DNA of 64,000 nt from Cryptomeria japonica (Eukaryota > Streptophyta > Pinopsida > Cupressales > Cupressaceae). Positions 1-11,048 of this stretch are shown here, piece after piece (position 1 is the stretch's first letter; the number at the start of each line of letters is the position of its first letter). The stretch covers positions 24,009,772-24,073,771 of the forward strand of contig NC_081405.1 of the NCBI RefSeq assembly GCF_030272615.1. Direction: 5' to 3'. Position numbers and translations under genes: made by a program. Below the pieces are notes generated by a model. That model did no database searches and was not told the DNA's origin. It was given only the letters and a program-made list of their open reading frames with translations.

Positions 1-296
1 GATCGAATCTTTCTACTTTGTGCAAGTTGGAGACCTTGGATCAAGGCTTCATACTTAGCAACATTGTTGGTGCAACCAAACTAAAGCCTAAAAGAGAAGA
101 AGTATTTCTCCTCCTCAAGAGAAACAAGCATCACCCCAACACCTGCAACATTCTTATTTCTTGAACCATCAATAACAATGTTCCATAACCCCTTTGATTC
201 TCCTTGTGTCTAGATGAGGTTAGGGATAGGAGTATCCTCTTCATGGATACAATAGGTGCCAAGTCCAGTCTCTTCAGTCTCAGCTAATGGATCAAA
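1..296 (-). pseudogene. Ty3/gypsy RNase H domain fragment (element 0)
   Basis: Read on the minus strand, positions 190 to 1 encode a retroelement RNase H start: IVIDGSRNKNVAGVG (first catalytic Asp in DGS), then after one TAG stop GCTNNVAKYEALIQGL (second acidic residue in YEAL). The reading frame runs on from the retropepsin ORF at 297-1025 through two in-frame stops, so both belong to one decayed polyprotein. Reverse transcriptase, which normally sits between protease and RNase H, is absent. The window edge cuts the domain. It could be the additional RNase H that some Tat-type elements carry. Family-level confidence is high; clade is inference. Confidence 0.75.
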
Positions 297-1025
297 CTAA
301 AAAGCATTAGCCCATTTGTCCAGCAAGTAATCATGAACCTCTTGTAAAGGAGTGGTAGGCTCGTGGATAGTACACTCCTCCCCCTCTTCATGCAAAGTGT
401 AATTCATGTTTATAGGGCTGGGGGTGTAGGGCTCAATGTGGTTTTGGGCAACGAGATCTGCCCTTATGATGACCTTGGTACCATACCTTGTTCGAAATAG
501 CATGTGGGACCAATCAAAAGACAAGTACCCACCTATCTTGGTAGTGAAGTCTCTAGACAAGCAGATGGCAAAGAAGGTAGGGAAGTTAATGATTGATACG
601 TCTTGCAAGACAGTGCAACCAGGGCATGCATGCAAGGTTAAGTTCAATTTTTTTACCACCCCTACTATCTTAATAGAAGTGCCATCTAATTGGACCACCC
701 CTTTGGTCATAGGTTCATATTTTATGCCAAGAAGATCAACTACCTTCTTAGGCATGACTGAGCTACTAGCTCCTAAATCTATCATGCAGTTGTGAACCAA
801 ATTATCTCCTATGATTAAGGGGAGATAGAAAGGGGGAGGCTTGTTGATCTTGCTTGAATCCTCTTCCTCCTTGGGTTGCACCAAACTAGTGGAGGTTGTT
901 GTTCCACTGACTGCTACCTCATCACCAAACTGATTTACCTCCTTCGGTGCCTCTTTAAGAAAATCCCTTTGAGATGGGATTGAAAGGGCCTCCCACATAG
1001 TACAATTGAAGTTGGCCTTCTTCAT
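297..1025 (-). pseudogene. Ty3/gypsy retropepsin (aspartic protease) region
   Basis: A 242-codon open stretch on the minus strand. The protease active site is CMIDLGASSSVMP at about residues 80-92. The DLGA form (not DTG or DSG) is the one I associate with Athila/Tat-type plant gypsy elements. Further on, VVQLDGTSIKIVGVV and FPTFFAICLSRDFTTKIGG fit the flap and the C-terminal part of the fold. The leading segment (MWEALSIPSQRDFLKEA) is typical of the gag-protease linker. The ATG is internal to a longer gag-pol frame, because matching coding sequence continues upstream through stops to the gag at 1371-2651. It ends at a TAG directly before the RNase H fragment. Confidence 0.8.
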
Positions 1026-1370
1026 CTGGTCAACTATGTTGAAAGGGACACCAACTTATTTTAGAGGACCCTTTGAGGTTACAAGGTTTTCCTTTTCCCT
1101 TTTGACGACTTGGGCCTCCTCTTACCACTTGTTCCCTTACATGGTACTTTGGCTTGTATCAGGGATGACTACATTAGGTGTTGGAGCTTGGGCTAATGTT
1201 GAAGGTGAGGTAGCCTCCATGGCTCTCTTCTTCAACCTTGCATACTGCAGTATGGACTCACCATTTGTTTGGTTCAAACCATAGAATTCTTCCTCCTACC
1301 AATTGATGAAGGTAGAATCTCCTTGTAAGTAAGTCTGAGTGCCAACACTAGGCTGATTTGGGTCATATTG

Positions 1371-2651
1371 CTAGCCAGAAGTCATCGGCTCATCTTGCAC
1401 TACTAATGTTTGGACAAACCCTCTATTTTGGCATGCACCTTGGTTGTGTGGCTGATTGCATGGTTGACACCAATCTTTCTCTTGGGTGAGGTTATTTTGC
1501 ATTGTAACCATCGCCTTTGATTTTCTTGCGGTTATGGGGTTCACACTATTCAACAACCTGGCATTGCTCCATTGGTTTTACCTTTGAAAGGATGGCATGT
1601 TTTGTTGATAATTCTAACCTTGTGCTTGGCAAGGTTTTCTATACTGGGTTTGTTGTCTTTTTAGTACCACCAATTCATTGCCAAAGTTTTGTAGTAGAGC
1701 CTTGACCTCATGGAGCTCATTGAAGGATGTAGAGGGTGTGGGTGATTGCCTTGCAGGAGCCATGAGGATAGGAGCCAAGGTGGGTTGTTGAGTAGGAGCT
1801 TCTGGGAAGAGGGGCATTGGAGGCCTTGGATCTATCTTCCCAGCTTGAATCAAACAATTTTCTGCTCTTATGGCTATGTTATATGCACCTGGTAGAGAGG
1901 CTCCACCCATTGATTATACCATGATAGCTATATCGATGTTGAGAGCTCTAAGATAATACAAGAAGGTATGATTTGAAGATGGATTCACTAGAGCAGGAAT
2001 TCTATTCCATGTCTTATGGAATCTGAAATTGAAATCTCCCATGAACTCGTGGGGTGCCCTCTTGATCGTAGTCAATTGCTCCACAAGTGATAGGTGATCA
2101 CTTTTGTCTTCAAAATGGTTACACAACCTCTCCCCCAAATCATCCCAATTGTGAATGGAGCTAGACAACAACCCTCTATACCACTGCAAAGCGTTGCCTT
2201 TCAAAGATGTGGCTAAGAGTCTGACAACAACATCATCCTGAGTGATATTATGGATGGAGCAGATGTTTGCAATGTCTTGAATGTGCTCAATGGGTGTAGT
2301 AGTTGTTTCACCAGTGAAGTACGGTATACTCTTCAATGCAGCCACTGGTATGTCATTCCATTGAGTCAAAATAAGGGGACTCCCCCCATTGAAGGTAACA
2401 AAGACTTGATTTCTTCCCATGTGAAACAATGGTCTATTGATATGAGTGGTGGGAGCCCTTGATAGTAATGGTCTTGTGAATGGAGGCATAGAATGAGACC
2501 TGATAGATGGAGTGTTTACAATCGTGACCTCCCTAACTGGAGATAATGAAGGTCTACCTCTCCGCCTTCTAGGACCTGCAGATGGGAGCTCTATGAATTG
2601 GAAACTTCCCCTAGAAGACACCCTTGTATGAATTTTGGGCATGAAATCCAC
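1371..2651 (-). pseudogene. gag: Ty3/gypsy gag (capsid/nucleocapsid) pseudogene
   Basis: The minus-strand frame begins at ATG 2651. The capsid core is visible as LKGNALQWYRGLLSSSIHNW with the following LCNHFEDK, the retrotransposon gag signature, at about residues 150-185. One TAA at 1912 interrupts an otherwise continuous frame to about 1614. After further stops the frame continues to a zinc-knuckle variant, CQPCNQPHNQGAC (C-x2-C-x3-H-x4-C), near 1450-1470. The N-terminal 60 residues are Pro/Arg-rich. The gag would package the element RNA. Broken by at least four stop codons, it cannot be expressed as one protein. Confidence 0.8.
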
Positions 2652-2654
2652 AAT

Positions 2655-2860
2655 CGACCTCGGAAGTTTGGAGGTTCGGAGTTGTGGAGTATGACCACTT
2701 TGGCACCTTAGAACCTCGGGGTTCCAGAGTTGCGGAAGTGCGAGAATTTAGAACCTGGGGGGTTCCAAAGTTGCAAGGTTGAGAGAAATCAGGAGCTCGA
2801 GGCTCCAGGGGTTCTGAATTCAGCGACTAGTAATGGAAATATCGGAGTTTCGGGGTTTAG
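2655..2860. repeat. Imperfect-palindrome cluster in gypsy leader
   Basis: Between the gag ATG (2651, minus) and the primer-binding site there are about five short, partly self-complementary motifs. Examples are ACCTCGGAAGTTTGG...GGAGTTG at 2657, CCTTAGAACCTCGGGGTTCC at 2704 and AGAACCTGGGGGGTTCC at 2748. They resemble the longer array at 59965-61185. Function unknown; they would fold into small hairpins in the leader RNA. Confidence 0.5.
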
Positions 2861-2956
2861 CAAGTTAGCACAGTCGCCAAGTGCTTGAAGATGACTGCCT
2901 CTAAAGGATGAGATGATAAGAATAGCATTGAATCCTTAGTATGTGAATTGAATGAA

Positions 2957-2974
2957 GTTCCACTGGGTGTGCCA
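2957..2974 (-). other. Primer-binding site of gypsy element 0
   Basis: Minus strand TGGCACACCCAGTGGAAC, preceded by a T-run. This is the kind of site (TGGCACRCCyrGTGGrAC) seen next to the 5' LTR in Tat-type plant gypsy elements. It lies 300 bp upstream of the gag start in the right orientation. The tRNA that would prime was not identified. Confidence 0.6.
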
Positions 2975-2978
2975 AAAA

Positions 2979-4100
2979 CTATTATCACAAAAGCCCGTAC
3001 CCTTGCTGAGCTAGCAACTCAGCAACCTTGTGAAACATGGAAACAACCCCCAAGTGTGGGACCTTGTGTGGGGGGTTGAGTCTCTAGAGAAGGCCGGTTT
3101 CCTCCTCTACCCAAGTATAGGTGTTGAACCAACTCAACACTCCAAATATTACTCCTAAGCCTATCCTAACAACTTGCAAAAGAAAAGGGAAGAGGGAAAT
3201 GCTTAAAATGAAAGGAGGTGATGCACCAAGATAAGAGATTGTTTCTCTCCCCACCCGAAATGGCACAAGGAATCAAACGAAGTACCCAGGAGATGCACAA
3301 ACTTCAATTACATGAGTGACCCAAACACAAGTATGGGGGTTAGGTTTTGTTGAATGTTAAGAGGGGAGAAAACTTCCCACAAGTCACACCCAGAAACAAG
3401 TTAACACAGCATACATGTGAAAGAAAACCACAAACATACACTTATAATGGAGGTAAGAACACATACACAACATGCATAAGTTGAAGTAAGGCAAGAATGG
3501 TAGTTTCAATTCATTCAAAGGCCAAAGACCAAACTTACAGTTGCATAAATGCAAGATAAATACAAGAGAAGTGGGAGAGCATATAATAGCTCAAGCCAGC
3601 AGGGAGAGAAACCCTTACAATGAGGCTTAACAACCTTTATATAGAAAAATTGTTACAAGGGTGATTATGACCCATGCATGTCAGTCTGGAAATGCAGGGA
3701 AGTGCATGCACTTGACTTGTACATGTAAGCAACCTAGCTATGCCCACAAAGAGCAATCCTGAGAAGGTGGATTGACTAACCTTCCAAAGTCAAACATGAC
3801 ATAAGTCACCAAGCATAGCCCCATACCTCCCTTGATGGAAATCCTACCAAAAACATTTAATGCACCCTTGTGGCTCCACAAAAGAAAGTGCACAAGTCAT
3901 AAAAATTGTCGGAGCATTTAAAGCCTCGAGTGTCAATCACGCCATCTAGAAGTGTTGCTAGTCAGAGGGAAGTTCGAAGACTTCGGAAGCTCAGACTCCC
4001 AAAGTGAGGGAGACAAGGGAAGGGGCAAGGAACTTCAAAACCTCGGTATGACCGGTATGATGAGCTCAACCCTTGTGGGAGGCCATTTTAACCCACATAC
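2979..4100 (-). mobile_element. 5' LTR of gypsy element 0 (upper end unresolved)
   Basis: The segment directly upstream (minus sense) of the primer-binding site. It carries a good plant TATA box, CTATATAAAGG, on the minus strand at 3634-3644, placed to drive gag-pol transcription toward lower coordinates. I cannot fix the outer end: no clean terminal TG was recognised between 3950 and 4380, and no second LTR copy is in the window. The 1.1-kb length is therefore approximate. Confidence 0.5.
3634..3644 (-). promoter_or_regulatory. LTR TATA box
   Basis: CTATATAAAGG on the minus strand, about 650 bp upstream of the primer-binding site and nearly 1 kb upstream of gag. It is the only strong TATA motif in the presumed LTR. 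Confidence 0.5.
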
Positions 4101-4708
4101 CTTATACTGATGAAATGGAAACTTGTCGTATACCTACACAGTGAACAAACAAGTTAGATAAAATAAGAGGCTCTTGAAGCTTCTGATGAATTCTCACTTT
4201 GATATTTGATTCTCTTGTTGTTAAGTTCTGATTCTTTTCATCTTTAGTCTGATATACATGTGTATGAGTATATTTGCTAGATAATTTGAGATCCCAAGCT
4301 CTAACACATATGTCCTTCACCTCATGTAGGCACTGTAGGAGTGCTAGGAGTATGAAGACACAAAATGTAGCTTGATCACATCAATGGTTCGTCATTGAAA
4401 GGCAATGATAGATCCCTTTTTCTCTCTCTTTTATTTATACATATACCTATCATTCTACTTAGTTTACTTTTCAGTCATACCCATGGCTTGTGTGGGTCCT
4501 TACACATTTATGTAAATGAAAAAGCTTCTTTCATATGCATTTTTAAAAGTACATTACTGAAGACATTGCATTCTAAGAAGAATTCTTCATTTGTATATTC
4601 AAATCTAATAAATGATGAAGTATAAAGAAAAAAAATTGTGTACCTTTCCTTCATTTGGTGTGCAAGGCCTCATTAGGGCACCAAATTTAGTTGTAGCAAA
4701 AAAAAATT
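4101..4708. other. Unassigned intergenic stretch
   Basis: AT-rich sequence between the gypsy LTR and LINE 1. Short open frames (4102-4320 minus, 4395-4625 plus) have no recognisable motif and low-complexity composition. A small inverted repeat, ATTTGGTG / CACCAAAT, lies at 4651-4687. No gene seen. Confidence 0.4.
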
Positions 4709-6620
4709 GGTAACATAGTCTTCCTAATGCTGATTGGGTGTTAGGTGGTGATTTTAATATGGTGGAGCATCATGAGGATCTTAGTTGGTTTAGCTACTTT
4801 AAACTTAGCCAAGAAGAAATTAAAAAATAGATTTATTACCAAAACTTTCTTGGTGTCTTTGATCCCACCCATAAAAAAATTTCTAGTCATGCTAATAGTT
4901 GGTTTACTTGGTCTAATTGTAGACCAGGTAGTGATAGGAAATTGAGCATATTGAATTATTTTTTATGTATCTCACAATATCCAGTTGGACAAGTTTTCCT
5001 CTTATTATTATGTGCAAGTGGATTATTCAACTACTTTATCAGATCATTTTCCAATCATTTGTTGCTTCTCTATCTCTCCAAATGTGGATCCTTCCCCCTT
5101 GCTTCCCTTTAAACTTAATATTTCTTGTTTAAAAAATTATAAACGTGTTTCAGCTCTTGTGGGTTTTTGGAACTCAATCCCTAAACCTCTTGAAGGGGAG
5201 TCTTGGATTGCATGGTGGAATGTTGCAATATCTCAATGTGTTGAATTTCTTCATTCCTTTGGAAGAACAATGGCTTGGAGACGTCAACATGGAGATAAAA
5301 CCCACCAAGGGTAGCTTGAACAAGCTAGAAAAAAATTAAACAATGATACACATAATGAAATATTACAAAATCACATTGCTGCTATTGAAGCCCAGTTGTG
5401 TAGAATATATCATTATAAAGGGCAAGGTACTAAAATCAAATGTAGACTTCAAAGGATTAAGGAAGAGAATAAAGGTTCTAAATTTTCATTTAAATATCTC
5501 AATTATAAACACAAAAAAGAGAGGATCAATTCTATAAGGGATGAAAGTGGATACCATACTAATAATGCTGAAATTACTAATTTATTCTATAATTGTTATG
5601 AATATCTATTCAAAGAGGAAAACAATTAGACAAATATTCTGCAAGCCTTGGAAGAAAGTATCCAATATTGCATCCATAACTTGATTGATCCAACCTATAG
5701 AAAATTCTTGGACCATATTCTCTCATTGGAAGAAATTTAGCACACTCTTTTTCTATGAAACCATATAAAACCCCAAGCTCCTGTAGTCTTCCAGCTGAAT
5801 TTTATCAAGTTATGTGAAATCATATTAACGATGATTTCAGAATGGGTCATTGGGTCGTAATATCAATAAAGGCATAATTAGACTTACTCCTAAGGGAAGA
5901 AGGATAATACTATTGTTGGTTGGAGACCAATTACCTTATTAAATGCATCATATAAAATCATTGCAAAGGTCTTAGCTATTAGAATCAGACCCATTGTCCA
6001 AGTGATTGTGAGAGCTGAGCAAATAGGTTTTCTAAAAGGAAGATATATACTTGACAATATTATGTTGGCCTAGGAAAACATGGAATGGGCTCAATAATCA
6101 GACCAAAATATCTTGGTTGTCAAGTTAGGTTTTCACAAGGCATACAATAGAATTCGCTAGAGCTTCAATCTTAAAATGTTGCAATGGTTGGGGTTTGGAC
6201 CTAAAATTCAAAACCATGTTCAAATGTTGTTCAAAGATGCTAATGTGCATCTTATTATGAATAAGACTATCAAATTTCTTTGAGCTACAACATTCTATAA
6301 GGCAAGGATATCCCTTATCCCCCTTTTTATATGTTCTTACAGCTAATGCCTTGGGTTATCTTCTCCAAAAAGCCAATCATATGAAGTTGATCAAAGGAAT
6401 TTTTTTCCTTAGAATAAGGTGGTAATTAACTCCCACTTGGCAATGATAGTATGTTGTTCTTGCATAACTTTGAAGAGGAACTAACAATACTTTAGACATT
6501 CTAAATTTGTATTACACCATTTCTGGTTTACGTTTAGCCCACAATAAAACTAAATATCCGATGACTTGGCCTAGTCCTATTCCACATTGGATATCAAATG
6601 AATGGATGCAAATCATCAAG
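4709..6620 (+). pseudogene. L1-type LINE 1: endonuclease and reverse transcriptase remnants
   Basis: Starts inside the apurinic endonuclease domain: GDFNMVEHHEDLSWFSYF near 4750, then WFTWSNCRPGSDRKL near 4900-4945. RT motifs follow with frameshifts: GWRPITLLNASYKIIAKVLA near 5920-5970, then IGFLKGRYILDNIML near 6025-6066. It is the same family as LINE 2 (16720-21560), which aligns with it through the region near 6600. There is no intact ORF, and stops occur every 30-100 codons. The 5' part (ORF1 and first half of the endonuclease) is missing. The 3' side ends where copia LTR homology begins at about 6620. Confidence 0.8.
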
Positions 6621-8151
6621 GAAATATAGCATTATAACAGACAATGGGAGATTGTTGACATTTCAATAAGGATATTGAGAAGGTTGTTGATGATTATGGA
6701 TATAACTGATTAAGGATGTTTACTGTCTTGATATTATTATTTTGTCATTGATGTCAAGAAATTGATTTTCTAATTTAGTATGATGTTGCCATATCTTGAG
6801 AAGTATGATTTGAAGAATATAAAGATGTCGGTAAAAGACACAGAAAGAATATGATGAATAAGGTATTCAATGGGGCAACTATTACCGAGTCAGACAATGA
6901 TGAGATCATGATGTTTAGATTGTTTTAACATCATACATATGTTGTAAATTGTAAGGTTAATACTATACTATGTTACCAAGCAAAGAACCTAGTCGGTAAA
7001 CCCTAAGGAACCTAGTCGGTAAACCGTAAGGTTATCGCTATCAGTTAATGAAGACGGAATGTCTACCGAGTGAAGTTTAGTATTTACCAAGTTATAACTG
7101 ACTTGTAACCGAGCTATAATAGAATGCATTAAATGGTTACATTCGTTATTTAATGAAGGAAGTTGATGAGCTGGAACTGATTAAATGATTGGTATGCCAT
7201 AAATATAGTTTGTTAATGAATCTATGGCAAAGGAAAGTTGGCATGAAGATCTACAACACAGATTGAACTGCAATACCCTAGCACAAGTTCCAAGAAATAT
7301 ATGCAAGTTCCTAGGTGGGGTAAAACGTTTTTAGATCAAAAAATGCATTGAACCTGGACAAGATTGAAGATATGATGGCTATGATTGATCATGGGAAATG
7401 TGATCAAGGAGATTAAGCAGTTAGCTAATTGTTTATAAATAGGAAACTGTTGATAAACAACATATGCGGACAAGTGTATGCACAGGGATGCTACATAGTG
7501 ATTACTGAGCATAGAAGCTTGAAGACCTGTTTGAATAACAAAGTATAGAAGCCCAACAGATGGACAAGATTAGTTCTATGTCTAGATTGCATTGAACAAA
7601 TAAGAATCTGCTTTAGCATTTTAGATGTGAAGTTGTAGATAGATTTTATTACTGTTATTTTGTGAAAGTGACAGAAAATCTCTTAACCGAGTGGACTTAA
7701 CAGTCTTATTTGTAAAACCCTCTAGCAAGGTGACATTCTGATTGAGTGTTTGAAATCCTTTAACAAGGTCACTTCTAACAAGGTGAAGATTCTAATAGAT
7801 CTGAGGGAAATCCCTTAACCAGGTCACATCTAGCAATGTGTTTGTAATCTTTAATAGGATTTGCTTTTAACCGAGCATACTCTAGAAGAGTATATTTCTT
7901 AGTGGGTCTGAAATCCCATAGTGGTTTTTCCCTATTTGGGTTTCCACATTAAATTTGGTGTTATGAGGTTTATGATGTTTATATGCTTTTGAGTTTGCAT
8001 GTTTAACAGTTTTGGGTTATATTACTAAAGTATATGTTACCAAGGTTGAATCTGATGTTTTTATGGAAGATTAAGTTTGTATGATTCACCCCGCCCCCTC
8101 TCATCTTGTTGGCTATTGGATCTATACTTACATTTAGTATCAAAAATATCA
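6620..8151 (+). mobile_element. Copia family A, left LTR
   Basis: Matches the right LTR (14016-15398) and the minus-strand LTR (46135-47527) along its whole length. The first four bases (TGTT) are missing: homology begins in GGAAATATAGC. It ends ...AAATATCA at 8151, two bases before the primer-binding site. It is about 130 bp longer than both other copies because of an extra block around 7674-7806, and it also has a 23-bp tandem duplication at 6986-7031. Many ACCGAG/CGGTAA motifs are scattered through it. Confidence 0.9.
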
Positions 8152-8153
8152 AT

Positions 8154-8165
8154 TGGTATCAGAGC
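8154..8165 (+). other. Copia primer-binding site (initiator tRNA-Met type)
   Basis: TGGTATCAGAGC, the standard plant copia site complementary to the 3' end of initiator tRNA-Met, two bases after the LTR. Confidence 0.9.
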
Positions 8166-8215
8166 ATTGGACTCTAGAAGAAAAGTTTAAAGGCACTTGA
8201 GTTAAAGATCCAAAG

Positions 8216-9236
8216 ATGTATAAGAGGGATGCACCGAAGTTGAACAAGTCAAGTTTCTCTACATGGCAGAAAAGGATGAAGTTGCATCTATCAGGAGTTG
8301 GAGAATATGTTGTATACTATCTGGAGAATGATTTTGTTACACCGAGCACCTATCATTACAGACAAAAAGATAATCATTACAGAGGACACCGAGACTTCAA
8401 AAGAAGAGATAGAAGGACATGCTTAATAGTTGATGAGGAATCCAATGATGATAAATCAGATGAAACTGATACAGAGGAAGTAGTTTATGTGGCTATCAAA
8501 GATGGATCAGATGAAGAAAGGTATGAAGAAAAATCCCTAATATCTCACATAAACACTAATGATCCGTGGATCATAGATAGTGGATGCTCACATCATATGA
8601 CATGAGATAAACACAAGTTTGTTATATTAGAAGATTATGATGGAGGCTATGTTAGATTTGGTAATGATGCACCATGTCCGGTGAAAGGTAAAGGATCTAT
8701 AACACTTCTTGACAATGCAAGATGCAATGATGTTTATTGGGTTGAAGGTTTGAAATACAATTTGTTGAGTGTAGCACAGCTAAACAACACAGGTTACCGA
8801 ATAGAATTTTAGAAAGGAATTGTCAAAGTTCATGACAAGAATGGAAAGTTAGCTGCAACTGGGACACAAACAAAAGGTAACACATTTCACCTTGACTCAA
8901 CTTGGAACAAGTGTTTGTATGCAAAGATAAATGATACCTGGTTATGGCATAAAAGGTTTTGTCATGTAAATTTTGATAATCTGATCAAAATAAGCAAGAA
9001 GCACCGAGTAAGAGGTCTACCGAGTCTTGAAAAACCTGAGAATGCTATGTGCCAAGGATGCCAGATGGGTAAGATGACAAGATCAAGCTTTACAAGTAAG
9101 TCTTACACTTCTAAAGGAATTTTAGATCTAGTGCACACTGATCTTTGTGGTCCTACAAAAAGTTCAAAGTTATTATGGTGATAAATATTTCATATTATTT
9201 GTGGATGACTATTCAAGGATGATGTTAGTAATTATG
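8216..9236 (+). pseudogene. Copia A gag-protease-integrase start, truncated
   Basis: Begins MYKRDAPKLNKSSFSTW, a copia gag N-terminus 50 bp after the primer-binding site. After TPSTY the frame jumps straight to a basic segment near the protease, so most of gag, zinc knuckle included, has been deleted. The retropepsin motif WIIDSGCSHHMT follows at 8569-8604. It is stopped by TGA at 8606 where the other copy has GGA. Downstream come the GAG-pre-integrase module (WLWHKRFCHV; CQGCQMGKMTRSS) and the integrase start with its first catalytic Asp intact (VHTDLCGP). A frameshift near 9170 precedes FVDDYSRMM. Copia sequence in this orientation ends at about 9234. Confidence 0.85.
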
Positions 9237-9238
9237 GT

Positions 9239-11048
9239 GAGTAGAAGATAGGGGTAGGACCCCTAACTTACTTTTGAGATATTCAAAAGTGTCCCTTAGT
9301 AGTCGCTTGGTGAAGATATCTGCTATTTGTTCCTTTGTGCTAACATACTCCAACACCACTTTCTTCTCTTGAGCTTCTTCTCTAAGATAATGATATTTGA
9401 TAGAGATGTGCTTTGTCTTAGAGTGCATAACATGATTCTTTGAAATATTAATGGCACTAGTATTGTCACAAAATATAGTTACTAGCTCGGTAACTTTCTC
9501 ATTTATACCTTCCAATAGTTGTTTGATCCATGCAATGTTAGTACAATTCAATGCTACAGCAACGTATTCAGCTTTTGCTATTGACTGTGAAACACATCCT
9601 TGTTTCTTGCTAAGCCAACTCACTAGTATTTCTCCTAAAAAGAAAGCTCCTCCACTTGTGTTTTTTCTATCATCAATGTTGCCTGCCCAATCAGCATCAG
9701 TATAAACTTTTAAATCAAAATCATTTCCTTTCTGATATACTAAGCCATAATCCTCTGTGCCTTTCAAGTATCTAAAAATTCTTTTGATTGCTGTCATGTG
9801 TGTTTCCTTAGGATTTGTAGAGAGTCTTGCAACTATACCTACTGCATGTGCTATGTTTGGTCTATTGTGAACAACATATTGTAGCTTTCCAATCATGGAT
9901 CGGTAAAGTGTCTCATCAATAGATGCAGATTGATCATTCTTTGATAATTTACAGTTGGTAGTCATAGGAGTACTTACTGGTTTTGAATCCTCCATTCCAA
10001 ATTTCTTCAAGATTTCCTTTATGTACTTGGATTGAGTAATGAAAATCTCATTTTTCATTTGCAGTATCTGTAAACCTATAAAATACTTTATCTCACCAAT
10101 TAATGACATCTCAAATTCTTTGCTCATTTCATTTCCAAATTTCTTGCATAAAGAGTCATTGCCACAAAATATAATATCATCAACAAATATGGCTGAGATC
10201 AGTATTCCATTTTCATCATTCTACATGTACATATTGCTATTCTCACTTGTCCTTATAAAACCAATCTTAATCAAATAAGAGTGCAATCTTTCATACCATG
10301 CTCTATGTGCTTGTTTCAAACCATATAAAGCTTTGTTCAATTTACATACCTGATCTTTATTCTTGTCTTCAACAAATCCTTCAGGTTGTTCAATAAAAAC
10401 TTCTTCTTCTAATATTCCATTTAGAAATGCAGATTTGACATCCATTTGATATGCCTTGAATTTTTTGAAAGCAGCATATGCCAACAATGTTCTTACTCCT
10501 TCAAGTCTAGCAACAGGTGCGAAAGTTTCACCATAATCAATTTCTTCTTCTTGAGCATAACCTTTGCAAACTAGTCTTGCATTGTTTAGAATGACCTCTC
10601 CTTTTTCATTTAGCTTGTTTCTGAAAATCCACTTTGTACCAATTACATTTTTGTCCTTCAGTCTTGGGATTAGTGTCCATGTGACATTCTTCTTGATTTG
10701 ATCAATCTCTTCTATCATAGCATTTATCCAATCTTCACTGTTAAATGCCTCTTTCACTATTCTTGGTTCAAATTTAGATATCAGACATGTGTTCTGTCTT
10801 AGTTTGTTCCTTGTCATCACTGGATCATCCTTATCTCCTATAATCTGACTTGGTGCATGATGTCTTCTGACATACTTGGCTAATACAGGCTCGGTAGCCT
10901 CTGTATGATCTTCTTCATCACTCGGTAACTGAATATTCTCTTCATTTTCTTCAACAGTCTTCTCAGTAAGACTTGTCGGTTGAACATAGACAAATTCATC
11001 ATAGTCTTCAAGTTCCTTGGAATTTCCTTCATCAGCATCTACTTCCAA
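9239..11048 (-). pseudogene. Copia A reverse transcriptase and RNase H, inverted copy
   Basis: Minus-strand RVT_2-type reverse transcriptase. Seen in order: DWINAMIEEIDQIKKNVTW, the WIFRNKLNEKGEV segment, CKGYAQEEEIDYGETFAPVA, YQMDVKSAFLNG (catalytic Asp), QPEGFV, KALYGLKQ, and FVDD in the catalytic loop near 10165-10185. One TAG at 10221 splits the frame just before that loop. RNase H follows: VYTDADWAGN, then AKAEYVA (ordinarily AEAEY), CDNTSAI, and the end ADIFTK...LKSKLGVLP. It is the best-preserved pol in the window. It lies in reverse between two plus-strand pieces of the same family. The junction at its C-terminal end is at 9235-9239. Confidence 0.88.

Noticed and set aside
4395-4625. 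76-codon ORF with a hydrophobic start
   Set aside because: Resembles a signal peptide by composition only; no family, weak context, in AT-rich repeat-flanking DNA.
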